NCBI RefSeq assembly: GCF_003096715.1
Contig: NZ_QEOL01000023.1
Coordinates: 62,001 to 126,000 of the forward strand
Source of the DNA: Paraburkholderia silvatlantica
Lineage (GTDB): Bacteria > Pseudomonadota > Gammaproteobacteria > Burkholderiales > Burkholderiaceae
Length of the DNA stretch: 64,000 bases
Direction: 5' to 3'
This document shows positions 43,663-51,922 of this stretch, piece by piece. The stretch's first letter is position 1; each line of letters begins with the position of its first letter. The notes beneath the pieces are model-generated. The model was not told the origin of the DNA. It saw nothing but the letters and a program-made list of their open reading frames with translations, and did not search any database. A program made the position numbers and the translations under genes.

Positions 43663-44136
43663 ATGAACATGAATAACGATGCCAGTGTGCGTGTTGAAGA
43701 ACGCAAAAAGACCGGGCCGCACCTGACCACGCATGAGCACGTGGGGCTCAACGGCAAGATTGCTGTGGCTATCACCAATGTCGTCGGCACCATGTGGTGT
43801 GCCTACGTTTTTGCAGCCATTGCGCTTGTGAGCTTACCGTCGGCTATTCAAGGTGGTGTTTCAACTCTCGTTGCGTGGATCGCACAGACGTTTTTGCAGC
43901 TCGTCTTGCTTTCCGTAATCATGGTCGGCCAGAAGGTGGCGGCCGCGTCATCCGATAAACAGGCGCTGCAAACCTATAAAGACGCCGAAACGCTCCTGAA
44001 GTTGCAGGACGAAATGCGCAGGCTCATTGAAGTCAACAATGCGCTGACGGAGGCAATCCATCGCGCCGTGCTGGAAAGGCAAGGCTCGACGACCGGACAG
44101 GGCTCCGCGGCGGGGGATTCACGGCCATCAACCTGA
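43663..44136 (+). CDS. DUF1003-like membrane protein
   Basis: A 157-residue protein with two helices. The core NGKIAVAITNVVGTMWCAYVFAAIALVSLPSAIQ and VAWIAQTFLQLVLLSVIMVGQKV resembles DUF1003 proteins. The C-terminal part is a cytoplasmic helix (ETLLKLQDEMRRLIEVNNALTEAIHRAV) with coiled-coil character. No enzymatic role is known. It is divergent from clpG and followed after 19 bases by the frameshifted gene. Confidence 0.75.
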   Translation: MNMNNDASVRVEERKKTGPHLTTHEHVGLNGKIAVAITNVVGTMWCAYVFAAIALVSLPSAIQGGVSTLVAWIAQTFLQLVLLSVIMVGQKVAAASSDKQALQTYKDAETLLKLQDEMRRLIEVNNALTEAIHRAVLERQGSTTGQGSAAGDSRPST

Positions 44137-44155
44137 ATGTTAATGGAGACAGTGG

Positions 44156-44514
44156 ATGGCTCGAACCGACGGTGTGACTTGCTTCGGGTTTCAGATAACG
44201 ACGCAATCCCGAGACAATGAGCGGGGCGGCTGGATCGCGCACGTGGAGATCCGTCACGATGGCCGTTTGTTTGCGACCTGTAGCCCGGACACCGTGCAGC
44301 CGGAATGGCTGCGGAGGCAGAGGCCAATCGTGATGGTCTGGAGCGAGGCTGCAAGTTCATCGGCCGTGTCAGGAATGACCTTCAGGATCGCTCGTGGGTT
44401 GCTGTTCGCGAGCACGCTGAGCGCTGGTTCTTCAGACTTGAATGCACGCAGGAAGCTGAGATCGGTGCTCCGATATTGGCTATTGGGACAACGCCTCGGA
44501 GAGGTAACTCCTGA
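44156..44514 (+). pseudogene. Small gene interrupted by a frameshift
   Basis: ATG 44156 has GGAG eight bases upstream and reads well to EW near base 44310 (GGWIAHVEIRHDGRLFATCSPDTVQPEW). The same sense then continues in the next frame from 44305: AEAEANRDGLERGCKFI, DRSWVAVREHAERWFF, to a stop at 44514. Joined, it is a protein of about 119 residues. One base appears to be missing near 44310. It could be a true mutation or a sequencing error. Its end overlaps the 3' end of the opposite LysR gene by 35 bases. Confidence 0.6.
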
Positions 44515-45379
44515 GCGTGTCGACAATTTTTCGAACCCTCAGGGGAATTGGACGTTGCGGCTGGATAAGCAGACTCAGCGCGAGCGCAGGCACTTCATGC
44601 TGCGGGAGTACCCGCACCAGGTCGCCCGTTTCGAGAGCGTCCTTTACGGCGGGTGTTTCGAGCACACCGAGCCCGAGTCCCGCCAGAACCATTTCATACA
44701 TCGGTCGCCAGTGCGTAGTCTTGATGATCGTCCGAATCGGAACGCTGTCGATGAGTGCGCCATCTCGCGAGAGGGGTAGCAGGTCCGCGTCGAAGGAACC
44801 TTTCACGCGAATCAGATTGTGTCTTGCGAGGTCCGCCAGATTGTCGATTGCCTCGTGCCGTTTCAGATAATCCGGCGCCGCTACGAGCACGCGTCCGATC
44901 TCCCCCAGCGGCCAGGCGATGTACGCACCGTCGCCTAACTGTCCGAGACGAAACGAGATGTCGACGCCCTCGGTCACAAGATCGGTGACCTTGTCATTGA
45001 GCACGAGTTCGATGTCGATGCGCGGATAGCTTTCACGGATCCGCTTCACCCCCTCCGGCAGAAGTGTTTCACCGAAACAGTGCGGCGCAGCAATGCGGAT
45101 CGAGCCCTTCACGGCCTGTTCGTCATTCGAAACTTCGGCCACGGCTTGCTCCACGGCGCCCAGAACAGCTTTGCTGCGCTCGTGGAAGATGATTCCCTCA
45201 GGTGTGCATTTGAAGGCGCGTGCGTTGCGCTGCAGCAGGCGACATCCGAGGTACTTCTCGAGCCGCTCGATGCGCTCACTCACGGCCGGCTGCCCGATGT
45301 CCAGATCTCTTGCCGCGCCCGAGATGCTGCCTCTTTCGACTACTCTCACGTATATCCGCATGGCCTCCAAAAGGTTCAC
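44480..45379 (-). CDS. LysR family transcriptional regulator, copy 2
   Basis: A 299-residue LTTR from GTG 45379 (SD AAGGAA), N-terminus VNLLEAMRIYVRVVERGSIS. The helix-turn-helix region is almost identical to the paralogue at 39398-40333 (GQPA-SERIERLEKYLGCRLL, NAR-FKCTPEG-IF), and the effector domains align throughout (APHCFGETLLP, GVDISFRLG, MYEMVLAGLGLGVLE). The two copies flank clpG and the DUF1003-like gene on the same strand, which suggests an old duplication. Target unknown. Confidence 0.9.
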   Translation of the reverse strand: MNLLEAMRIYVRVVERGSISGAARDLDIGQPAVSERIERLEKYLGCRLLQRNARAFKCTPEGIIFHERSKAVLGAVEQAVAEVSNDEQAVKGSIRIAAPHCFGETLLPEGVKRIRESYPRIDIELVLNDKVTDLVTEGVDISFRLGQLGDGAYIAWPLGEIGRVLVAAPDYLKRHEAIDNLADLARHNLIRVKGSFDADLLPLSRDGALIDSVPIRTIIKTTHWRPMYEMVLAGLGLGVLETPAVKDALETGDLVRVLPQHEVPALALSLLIQPQRPIPLRVRKIVDTLRSYLSEALSQ

Positions 45380-45699
45380 ATTACGTTCCTTGCCGTGGCC
45401 AGCGATATTCGCGGTGCGTCCTTCAGTAAGTGGCGTTGACATACGATTCCTCTCATTTCTATCACTCCGATTCTTGCGTCGCGTCTCGAAGAGGCGACGT
45501 GGCGATGGAACAAGAGTAAGAGGGCTGACTCATGCGCGGAGCGCACAAATCGCGCTCACTGAGTAGAGTACAGTTTTGCTGGGGCAAGAACTGCGGGAGA
45601 ATATAGATAACAGTTGGCGCTCAGGCGAGAGCCGAACTGTTATGGAAGCCAGGCCGGGCACAAAACGACGCGGGAAATCAGTCGGGCGCGAGCGGCAGC
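45380..45699. other. Spacer between LysR copy 2 and bestrophin-like gene
   Basis: A 320-base stretch upstream of lysR copy 2 and downstream of the bestrophin-like gene. It contains the hairpin at 45607-45643; nothing else was seen. Confidence 0.5.
45607..45643 (-). terminator. Hairpin downstream of the bestrophin-like gene
   Basis: A 9-bp perfect stem (ATAACAGTT at 45607-45615, AACTGTTAT at 45635-45643) extended by GGC/GCC and CTC/GAG pairs. On the minus strand it is followed by TCTATATTCT, T-rich but not a clean run. It likely separates bestrophin transcription from lysR copy 2. Confidence 0.55.
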
Positions 45700-46611
45700 T
45701 CAAGTAAGCTGATAGGGGCGAGCGGGCGCAACGGGGTCGGGAACGGGGCATCCACATAGCTCGAGAACGGAGCGTTCAATATTGCGCGACATTGCGTCGA
45801 GTGCGAGCGCGTTGGGTGCTACGCTGAACGGATCGGCGACTTCACTCGCGATCGCTTCGAGCGCGATCAGCGTATAGGCAATGAAAACGCACAGCAGCGG
45901 TGTAAAGAACTCCGTGGAATCGACAAGCCCAAAAGGCAGCAAAACGCAATAGGCATAGACGGTACGATGCAGCAGCACATTATAGGCAAACGGAATCGGC
46001 GTCGAGGCGATACGCTCGCAGCCGCCCAATGCCTTGCCCAGCTCGTCGAGTTGTGTGTCCAGCATCCACAGCTTCGTATCGGATGTATGAACACGCTGCT
46101 TCGGGATCGAGAGTTCGCGTCGTATTTCGTTGAGAACGGACATCGGTCTATATATCTGGCTGCATACCATCTCGGCCTGCTCGCGGCCAACAAGACGCTG
46201 AAGGTCTTTCGTGGGATCGGTGCCACGCAACTCGTGCTTGAGGGCGTAAACGAATGCGATTATCTGCTGTGCAATGCGCAAGGTATCCGCGCGCTCCGGA
46301 ATGTAGCAAAGCATCTGCGAAGTCAGCGTGCGCGAAGCGATCAGCAAATTGCCCCAGAGATGCCGCGCTTCGTTGAATCGCTCATAACTGGCGTTGTTTC
46401 GAAATGCGAGGAAGATTGCCAGTGCGACGCCGAACAGGGTGAAGGGCGCGGTGTTGAGCGGAATCTTTTCGCCAAACACTCGCCCGTGCGTGAAGACCGC
46501 GAGCGTACTCACAACTGCCATGAAGCACAGTTGGGGAATGATTGATGACAGAACCGATCCGTTCCAGACGAACAACAGCCGGAACCAGTTTTCCCGCGGC
46601 CGGACGATCAT
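45700..46611 (-). CDS. Bestrophin-like anion channel (YneE/UPF0187 family)
   Basis: A 303-residue inner-membrane protein. The family pattern is clear: MIVRPRENWFRLLFVWNGSVL at the start, FTLFGVALAIFLAFRNNASYERFNEARHLWG near residue 70, HRTVYAYCVLLPFGLVDSTEFFTPLLCVFIAYTLIALEAIA, and the C-terminal EVADPFSVAPNALALDAM. Bacterial bestrophins form pentameric ion channels. Physiological ion and regulation are unknown here. Confidence 0.9.
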   Translation of the reverse strand: MIVRPRENWFRLLFVWNGSVLSSIIPQLCFMAVVSTLAVFTHGRVFGEKIPLNTAPFTLFGVALAIFLAFRNNASYERFNEARHLWGNLLIASRTLTSQMLCYIPERADTLRIAQQIIAFVYALKHELRGTDPTKDLQRLVGREQAEMVCSQIYRPMSVLNEIRRELSIPKQRVHTSDTKLWMLDTQLDELGKALGGCERIASTPIPFAYNVLLHRTVYAYCVLLPFGLVDSTEFFTPLLCVFIAYTLIALEAIASEVADPFSVAPNALALDAMSRNIERSVLELCGCPVPDPVAPARPYQLT

Positions 46612-46696
46612 GATGGCCTTTTATTATCTGGAGTATTGAAGTACTGTCGCCAGCTCGTAAAGCGTGCGTGTTCAGTTCGTGTTTTCTCGCTGCGCT

Positions 46697-47704
46697 TCAG
46701 TGATAGCCGTGGTCTCCTTCGCGTACCTTGCCCCGGAACACGCGATATTGCATGGCGTTGTAGACGATAATGACCGGCAGCACGATGACCGTGCCGACGA
46801 GAGCGAACAGCTGGCTCGAACGGCTGGACGACGCGTCCCAGATCGTGAGCGACGGTGGCACGATGTATGGCCAGATGCTGATGATCAGTCCGGTATAGCC
46901 GAGAAAGCAGATTGCGAGCGAGAGCAGGAAGGGCATCGCTTCGTGGCTGCGGTTCAGCGAGCGGTAGATACCCAGCGTGCACAGCACCACGAGAATCGGC
47001 ACTGGCAGGAACCAGCCGAGATTGCCGCTGAAGAACCAGCGCTGTCGCACGGCGGGCAGGCCTAACACGGTCCACAGGCTAACGATGGCGATCGCCAGAA
47101 GCAGCACAGCAAGGAGCGGACGCATGATCTGGCGCATCTTGCGCTGCAGTTCGCCGTCGGTCTTCAGAATCAGCCAGCCGCAACCGAGCGTCGCATACGT
47201 GAGCAATACGCCGAAACCGCAGAACACGCTAAACGGCGAGAACCAGTCGAAGGGGTCGCCCGCGAACTTGTCGTCGACAATCTTGATGCCCTGCAAGAGC
47301 GATCCGAGCGTGATGCCCTGGCACATTGCGGCGAGCGCCGAGCCGCCAATGAACGCGAGATCCCAGGCATGTTGCGTACGCGTGGCCTTCGCGCGCAACT
47401 CGAAGGCCGCGCCGCGAAAAATCAGGCCGACTACCATGAGAATAAGCGGCATGTAGTTGGCGGGCAGCAGCGTCGAGTAGACCACGGGAAAGGCGCCATA
47501 AAGACCGGCGCCGCCCAGCACGAGAAATGTTTCGTTCCCGTCCCACACCGGTGCGACGGTATTGAGCATCACCTCGCGTTCGGCTTTTTCTTCGAAGAAC
47601 GGAAACAGCAGGCCGATGCCCAGATCGAAGCCGTCGAGCATCACGTAGATAAAAACGCCGAGTCCGATGATGGCGGCCCAGATCACGGGAAGATCGATTT
47701 GCAT
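46697..47704 (-). CDS. cioB: Cytochrome bd-type (cyanide-insensitive) quinol oxidase subunit II
   Basis: A 335-residue subunit with eight or nine helices, start ATG 47704 just four bases after the subunit I stop. CydB family marks are PVIWAAIIGLGVFIYVMLDGFDLGIGLLFPF, NTVAPVWDGNETFLVLGGAGLYGAFPVVYSTLLPA and LIFRGAAFELR. It pairs with the gene at 47709. No small CydX-like ORF was recognised after it. Confidence 0.95.
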   Translation of the reverse strand: MQIDLPVIWAAIIGLGVFIYVMLDGFDLGIGLLFPFFEEKAEREVMLNTVAPVWDGNETFLVLGGAGLYGAFPVVYSTLLPANYMPLILMVVGLIFRGAAFELRAKATRTQHAWDLAFIGGSALAAMCQGITLGSLLQGIKIVDDKFAGDPFDWFSPFSVFCGFGVLLTYATLGCGWLILKTDGELQRKMRQIMRPLLAVLLLAIAIVSLWTVLGLPAVRQRWFFSGNLGWFLPVPILVVLCTLGIYRSLNRSHEAMPFLLSLAICFLGYTGLIISIWPYIVPPSLTIWDASSSRSSQLFALVGTVIVLPVIIVYNAMQYRVFRGKVREGDHGYH

Positions 47705-47708
47705 GGCC

Positions 47709-49097
47709 TCAGTCCCCCACGACGGCGTCGAGCGCACGATTGTGCAATCCGGGATACTTGAGCGATTCGACACTTTCGACGCCCATCGCCGGACCTTTTT
47801 TCATCATCTTGAGCATGTAATAGACGCCTGTTCCAAAGACGAGAAAATAGACAATCACGAAGATGAGCAACGAAACGCCAGCCTGTTGTGCTCCGATGGG
47901 TGACACCGAGTCGACGGTACGTACGATGCCGTACACGGTCCACGGTTGCCTGCCCACCTCGGTCGTGATCCAGCCTGCCAGGAGTGCCAGAATGCCCGAT
48001 GGCCCCATGCAGAATACGAACCACTGAAACCAGCGTGCTTCATAAAGCCGGCCGCCGCGCCGAAGCAGGAGTCCGATCACGGCGGTCAACAACATCAGCA
48101 TGCCAAGGCCGGCCATGATCCGGAACGTCCAGAACACAATTGGCGAGAATGGGCGATCCCCAGGTGGAAACTCCTTGAGTCCGCGAATTTCGCCGTTCCA
48201 GCTATGTGTGAGAATCAGGCTGCCGAGATGCGGTACCCTGATCGCGTAACGTGTCACTTCCGCATTCATGTCGGGAAAGCCGACCAGATTGAGCGCGGTG
48301 CCGCCACGCTCGGTTTCCCAGAGTCCTTCAATGGCGGCGATTTTCGCCGGCTGGTACTCGCGCGTATTGAGACCGTGCGCATCACCGACCAGAATCTGGA
48401 TGGGCGCGAGAACGAGCAGTATCCACAACGCCATCGAAAAGCTGCGTTTTACCGGCACGTCGCGCCGACCGTGGAGCAAATGCCACGCGCCGCAGGCGGC
48501 CACGATAAAGGCGGCGACGATAAAGGCCGCGATGGTCATGTGTGCGAGACGGAACGGGAACGAGGGATTGAAGATCACCTTGAACCAGTCCACGGGTACG
48601 ATGCGGCCGTTCTGGATCGCGTAACCCTGCGGTGTTTGCATGAAGCTGTTCGACGAGAGAATCCAGAATGTCGAGATGAGCGTGCCGACCGCGACCATGA
48701 GCGTGGCGAAGAAGTGGGCTTTCGGGCTCACGCGAGTCCAGCCGAACAGCATGACGCCGAGAAAACCCGCCTCGAGGAAGAACGCAGTCAGGACTTCATA
48801 AGTCAGCAGCGGACCCGTGATATTGCCTGCAATCGTCGAGAATCCGCTCCAGTTGGTGCCGAACTCGTACGCCATGACGACGCCCGAGACCACGCCCATG
48901 CCGAATCCCACCGCGAAGATTTTCGACCAGAAGCGGTACATGTCCTTGTAGGCCGCATCGCCCGTGAGCAGAAGACGCCATTCGAGTACGGCGAGAAAGC
49001 TCGCCATGCCGATGCTGATCGCCGGAAACACGATATGAAACGAGACGGTAAATGCGAACTGCAGCCTGGCCAGATGAAATGCGTCGAAGATGTCCAT
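47709..49097 (-). CDS. cioA: Cytochrome bd-type (cyanide-insensitive) quinol oxidase subunit I
   Basis: A 462-residue quinol oxidase subunit. N-terminal DAFHLARLQFAFTVSFHIVFP contains the haem-b595 His; YEVLTAFFLEAGFLGVMLFGW has the conserved Glu pair; GRQPWTVYG ends the quinol-binding half. The Q-loop (about residues 240-310) is short, the mark of CioA rather than E. coli CydA. It lets the cell respire at low oxygen or with haem-copper oxidases blocked. It lies between the YdeP-like molybdoenzyme and the bestrophin gene, all on one strand. Confidence 0.95.
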   Translation of the reverse strand: MDIFDAFHLARLQFAFTVSFHIVFPAISIGMASFLAVLEWRLLLTGDAAYKDMYRFWSKIFAVGFGMGVVSGVVMAYEFGTNWSGFSTIAGNITGPLLTYEVLTAFFLEAGFLGVMLFGWTRVSPKAHFFATLMVAVGTLISTFWILSSNSFMQTPQGYAIQNGRIVPVDWFKVIFNPSFPFRLAHMTIAAFIVAAFIVAACGAWHLLHGRRDVPVKRSFSMALWILLVLAPIQILVGDAHGLNTREYQPAKIAAIEGLWETERGGTALNLVGFPDMNAEVTRYAIRVPHLGSLILTHSWNGEIRGLKEFPPGDRPFSPIVFWTFRIMAGLGMLMLLTAVIGLLLRRGGRLYEARWFQWFVFCMGPSGILALLAGWITTEVGRQPWTVYGIVRTVDSVSPIGAQQAGVSLLIFVIVYFLVFGTGVYYMLKMMKKGPAMGVESVESLKYPGLHNRALDAVVGD

Positions 49098-49205
49098 GAT
49101 TCTTTTGCGCTCCTGGGTGACGACTGCATTTGCACACCAGAGACATGCCGGCCGGGAAGGCGGGGCGCGCCCGGCCGGACTACCGAAATTGCATACGACC
49201 AGGCC

Positions 49206-51482
49206 CTATGTCCCCGCTGCGCGCACCACGCGCACGGGCACGGACTTGTATGAGGGTGTGCCACTCTCCTTGTCGATATAGTCGAGCGGAACAAGCACGT
49301 TGGCTTCCGGGTAATAAGCCGCTACGGAACCGCGTGCGATGCTGTACACGATTGCGGTGATGTTTTTCAGGCGCAGCGTACGGCCTGACACGACCGTTTC
49401 AATATCGACAAGATCGCCGTGCTCGATACCATACGCGGCCATGTCGTCCGCGTTCATGAAGAGCACGTCGCGCCGGCCAAACACGCCGCGGTAGCGGTCA
49501 TCCATCGCGTAAATTGTCGTGTTGTACTGGTCGTGGCTGCGAATCGTGATGAGCCGCAGCACGTTCTCTGCGCCCAACACGTCGGCGTCTTCCTTCACGC
49601 CCCCATAGACGGAGAATTCGGCCTTGCCCGATGGCGTGTGCCATTGGCGCTCGGTTGGCGGAAGCGGCAAACGGAATCCGCCCGGAACACGAATGCGCCG
49701 GTTGAAGTCCTCGAAGCCGGGTACGGTCTGCTCGATCAGATCGCGAATCTTGTCGTAGTCGGCGACGAGCTCCATCCACGACACTTTTGTATCGGGCAGC
49801 GTGGCGCGCGCGATGCCTGCAACGATAGCGGGTTCGGAGCGCAGCTGGTCTGAAGCGGGCGTGAGCTTGCCGGCCGATGCATGAACCATGGACATCGAAT
49901 CCTCCACCGTGATGGATTGGCGTCCGCTGCTCTGCATGTCGAGTTCCGTGCGGCCGAGGCACGGAAAAAGATACGTTTCCTTTGAAACGAGCAGATGCGT
50001 ACGATTGAGCTTCGTGCCGATGTGGACGCTCAAGTCGAGCGCAGCCATCGCGGGAAACGACTGCCCGGAGTCGGGAAGCGCAACCGCGAAATTGCCTCCC
50101 AGGCAGAGCAGCGCCTTGGCGTTGCCGTCGATCATCGCTTGCATGGCTTGCACCGCATCGTGACCGTGTGCGTCCGGCGGCGTGAATCCGCAGGCATTTT
50201 CGATGAGCTTGAGGAACGCCTTCGACGGCTTCTCGGTGATGCCAACGGTGCGATTGCCCTGAACGTTCGAATGCCCGCGCAACGGACAAATGCCGGCGCC
50301 GGGCTTGCCGAAATTTCCACGCAGCAACAGCAGATCGGCGATCAGGCGCACGTTGGCCGTGCCTTTATTGTGCTGGGTGACGCCCATGCCGTACGTGACG
50401 ATCGTTGCATTCGATTTCGCGTAGGCGATCGCCACATGCTCGAGGTCGGGGCGCGTGAGGCCGCTGGCTTTCTCGATGTCTTCCCATGACGTCGCTTCGA
50501 GATCCGCGGCGAAAGCGTCGAAGCCTTCGGTATGCTGCGCGATGAATGCGTTGTCGAGTACGCCGCCTTGCTCCGCCTCCATTTGCAGCAACGCTTTCAT
50601 GACGCCCTTGAGCGCGGCCGCGTCGCCACCTGCGTCCAGCTGGAAGTAGGTGGAGGCGATACGGGTCGAACCGAACGTCGCCATTTCAATCATGCTCTGC
50701 GGATCGGCAAAGCGTTCGAGCGCTCGCTCGCGCAATGGATTGAAGACGATGATGGGCACGTTGCGTCGCGAAGCTTCGTGCAATGTGCCCATCATGCGCG
50801 GATGATTCGTGCCCGGGTTGTGGCCAATGGAAATAATCAGCTCAGTCGAATCGAAATCTTCGAGCGAGACGGTGCCTTTCCCGATACCGATCGATTGCGG
50901 CAGACCGACACTGGTCGGCTCGTGGCACATGTTCGAGCAATCGGGGAAATTGTTCGTTCCGTACTCGCGCGCGAAAAGTTGATACAAAAACGCAGCTTCG
51001 TTGGATGCGCGCCCCGAGGTGTAGAACTCGACCTGATCCGGTGAGAGCGAGCGCAGGATTTCGCCGATGCGCGCAAACGCGTCCTCCCAATCGACGGCGC
51101 GAAACTTGTCGCTGGCGCGGTCGTATACGAGCGGATGCGTGAGCCGTCCCAAATCTTCGAGCTCATAGTCCGTCTTCTGCAGGAGCGAGGCGACCGTGTT
51201 TGCCGCGAAGAATTCCGGTGTCACACGCTTCGTTGTGGCTTCCCAGGTCACGGCCTTCGCACCGTTCTCGCAGAACTGGAAGGTGGAACGATGCTCCTTG
51301 TCAGGCCACGCGCAGCCGGGGCAATCGAAACCGTCGGGTTGATTGGTCCGCATCAACGTAATGGGCGCCTCGATGCTTTCCATTTGATCGTGAATCGCCT
51401 GCGCGGTGGCTTTGAGCGCGCCCCATCCGCCGGCGGGGCCGGTGTAGGGATGGACGCCGGGCACATCACGTAGTTTCGTCAT
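49206..51482 (-). CDS. FdhF/YdeP family molybdopterin oxidoreductase
   Basis: A 758-residue molybdoenzyme. N-terminal cluster motifs are FDCPGCAWPD (near residue 55) and FCENGAKAV (near 72). The active-site region has a Cys ligand in DCSNMCHEPTSVG, where formate dehydrogenases have Cys or selenocysteine. The C-terminus is a dinucleotide-binding domain (TIRSHDQYNTTIYAMDDRYRGVFGRRDVLFMN). The group includes E. coli YdeP, linked to acid resistance; a true formate dehydrogenase activity is not established. GGAG six bases before ATG 51482 decides the start. Transcription leads towards cioAB, 108 bases away. Confidence 0.9.
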   Translation of the reverse strand: MTKLRDVPGVHPYTGPAGGWGALKATAQAIHDQMESIEAPITLMRTNQPDGFDCPGCAWPDKEHRSTFQFCENGAKAVTWEATTKRVTPEFFAANTVASLLQKTDYELEDLGRLTHPLVYDRASDKFRAVDWEDAFARIGEILRSLSPDQVEFYTSGRASNEAAFLYQLFAREYGTNNFPDCSNMCHEPTSVGLPQSIGIGKGTVSLEDFDSTELIISIGHNPGTNHPRMMGTLHEASRRNVPIIVFNPLRERALERFADPQSMIEMATFGSTRIASTYFQLDAGGDAAALKGVMKALLQMEAEQGGVLDNAFIAQHTEGFDAFAADLEATSWEDIEKASGLTRPDLEHVAIAYAKSNATIVTYGMGVTQHNKGTANVRLIADLLLLRGNFGKPGAGICPLRGHSNVQGNRTVGITEKPSKAFLKLIENACGFTPPDAHGHDAVQAMQAMIDGNAKALLCLGGNFAVALPDSGQSFPAMAALDLSVHIGTKLNRTHLLVSKETYLFPCLGRTELDMQSSGRQSITVEDSMSMVHASAGKLTPASDQLRSEPAIVAGIARATLPDTKVSWMELVADYDKIRDLIEQTVPGFEDFNRRIRVPGGFRLPLPPTERQWHTPSGKAEFSVYGGVKEDADVLGAENVLRLITIRSHDQYNTTIYAMDDRYRGVFGRRDVLFMNADDMAAYGIEHGDLVDIETVVSGRTLRLKNITAIVYSIARGSVAAYYPEANVLVPLDYIDKESGTPSYKSVPVRVVRAAGT

Positions 51483-51922
51483 GGGAAACTCCATTGGGTT
51501 TTCTACGCGTGCAACGCAAGGCCGGAGCAACGCTGCACCGGGACTGCACGGGTCTGAGGACTTCTGTCTGGCGTGTCACGGTTGATTCTAGGCAATCGCG
51601 AATGCTGAACAAGAATTAAATTTTCAAGTTCGAATTTTTATTTTTTCGTTATGTATATCAGAATATGTCGATCTCCGATTTTAAGTATGCGCATTCCCGT
51701 AAAGGCCATTGAGACGAAGAGCGAATTGAGGTGGTTCGAAAATTCTGCCCCTCATTCTAGGGATGCGGCGCGTTGCCGTGAACTATCGGCGATCCGATAT
51801 TAGCTATCGGTTACTCATCCTTCATGCGGCAGCGGCGAATCCGCCGGCAACCTGGGGTACAGTTTCGCGCGCCGCAGTACACTGCATCAACTGTGCTGTG
51901 AGCGGTAACCGGGGGGAAGACA
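51483..51922. other. Divergent spacer between the YdeP-like and MocR genes
   Basis: A 440-base AT-rich promoter region. A 21-base-spaced direct repeat lies at 51783-51810. No coding frame was recognised. Confidence 0.5.
51783..51810. promoter_or_regulatory. Candidate MocR operator (direct repeat)
   Basis: CTATCGG at 51783 and again at 51804 (21 bases apart, two helix turns), with an inverted TCCGATA at 51793 between them. MocR/GabR-type regulators bind direct repeats near their own divergent promoters. Confidence 0.45.

Noticed and set aside
44514..44527. GTGTCGACAATT match to the GntR operator core
   Set aside because: It lies inside the coding sequence of LysR copy 2 (codons for VDT), outside the catabolic module, and lacks the flanking conservation; it is probably chance.
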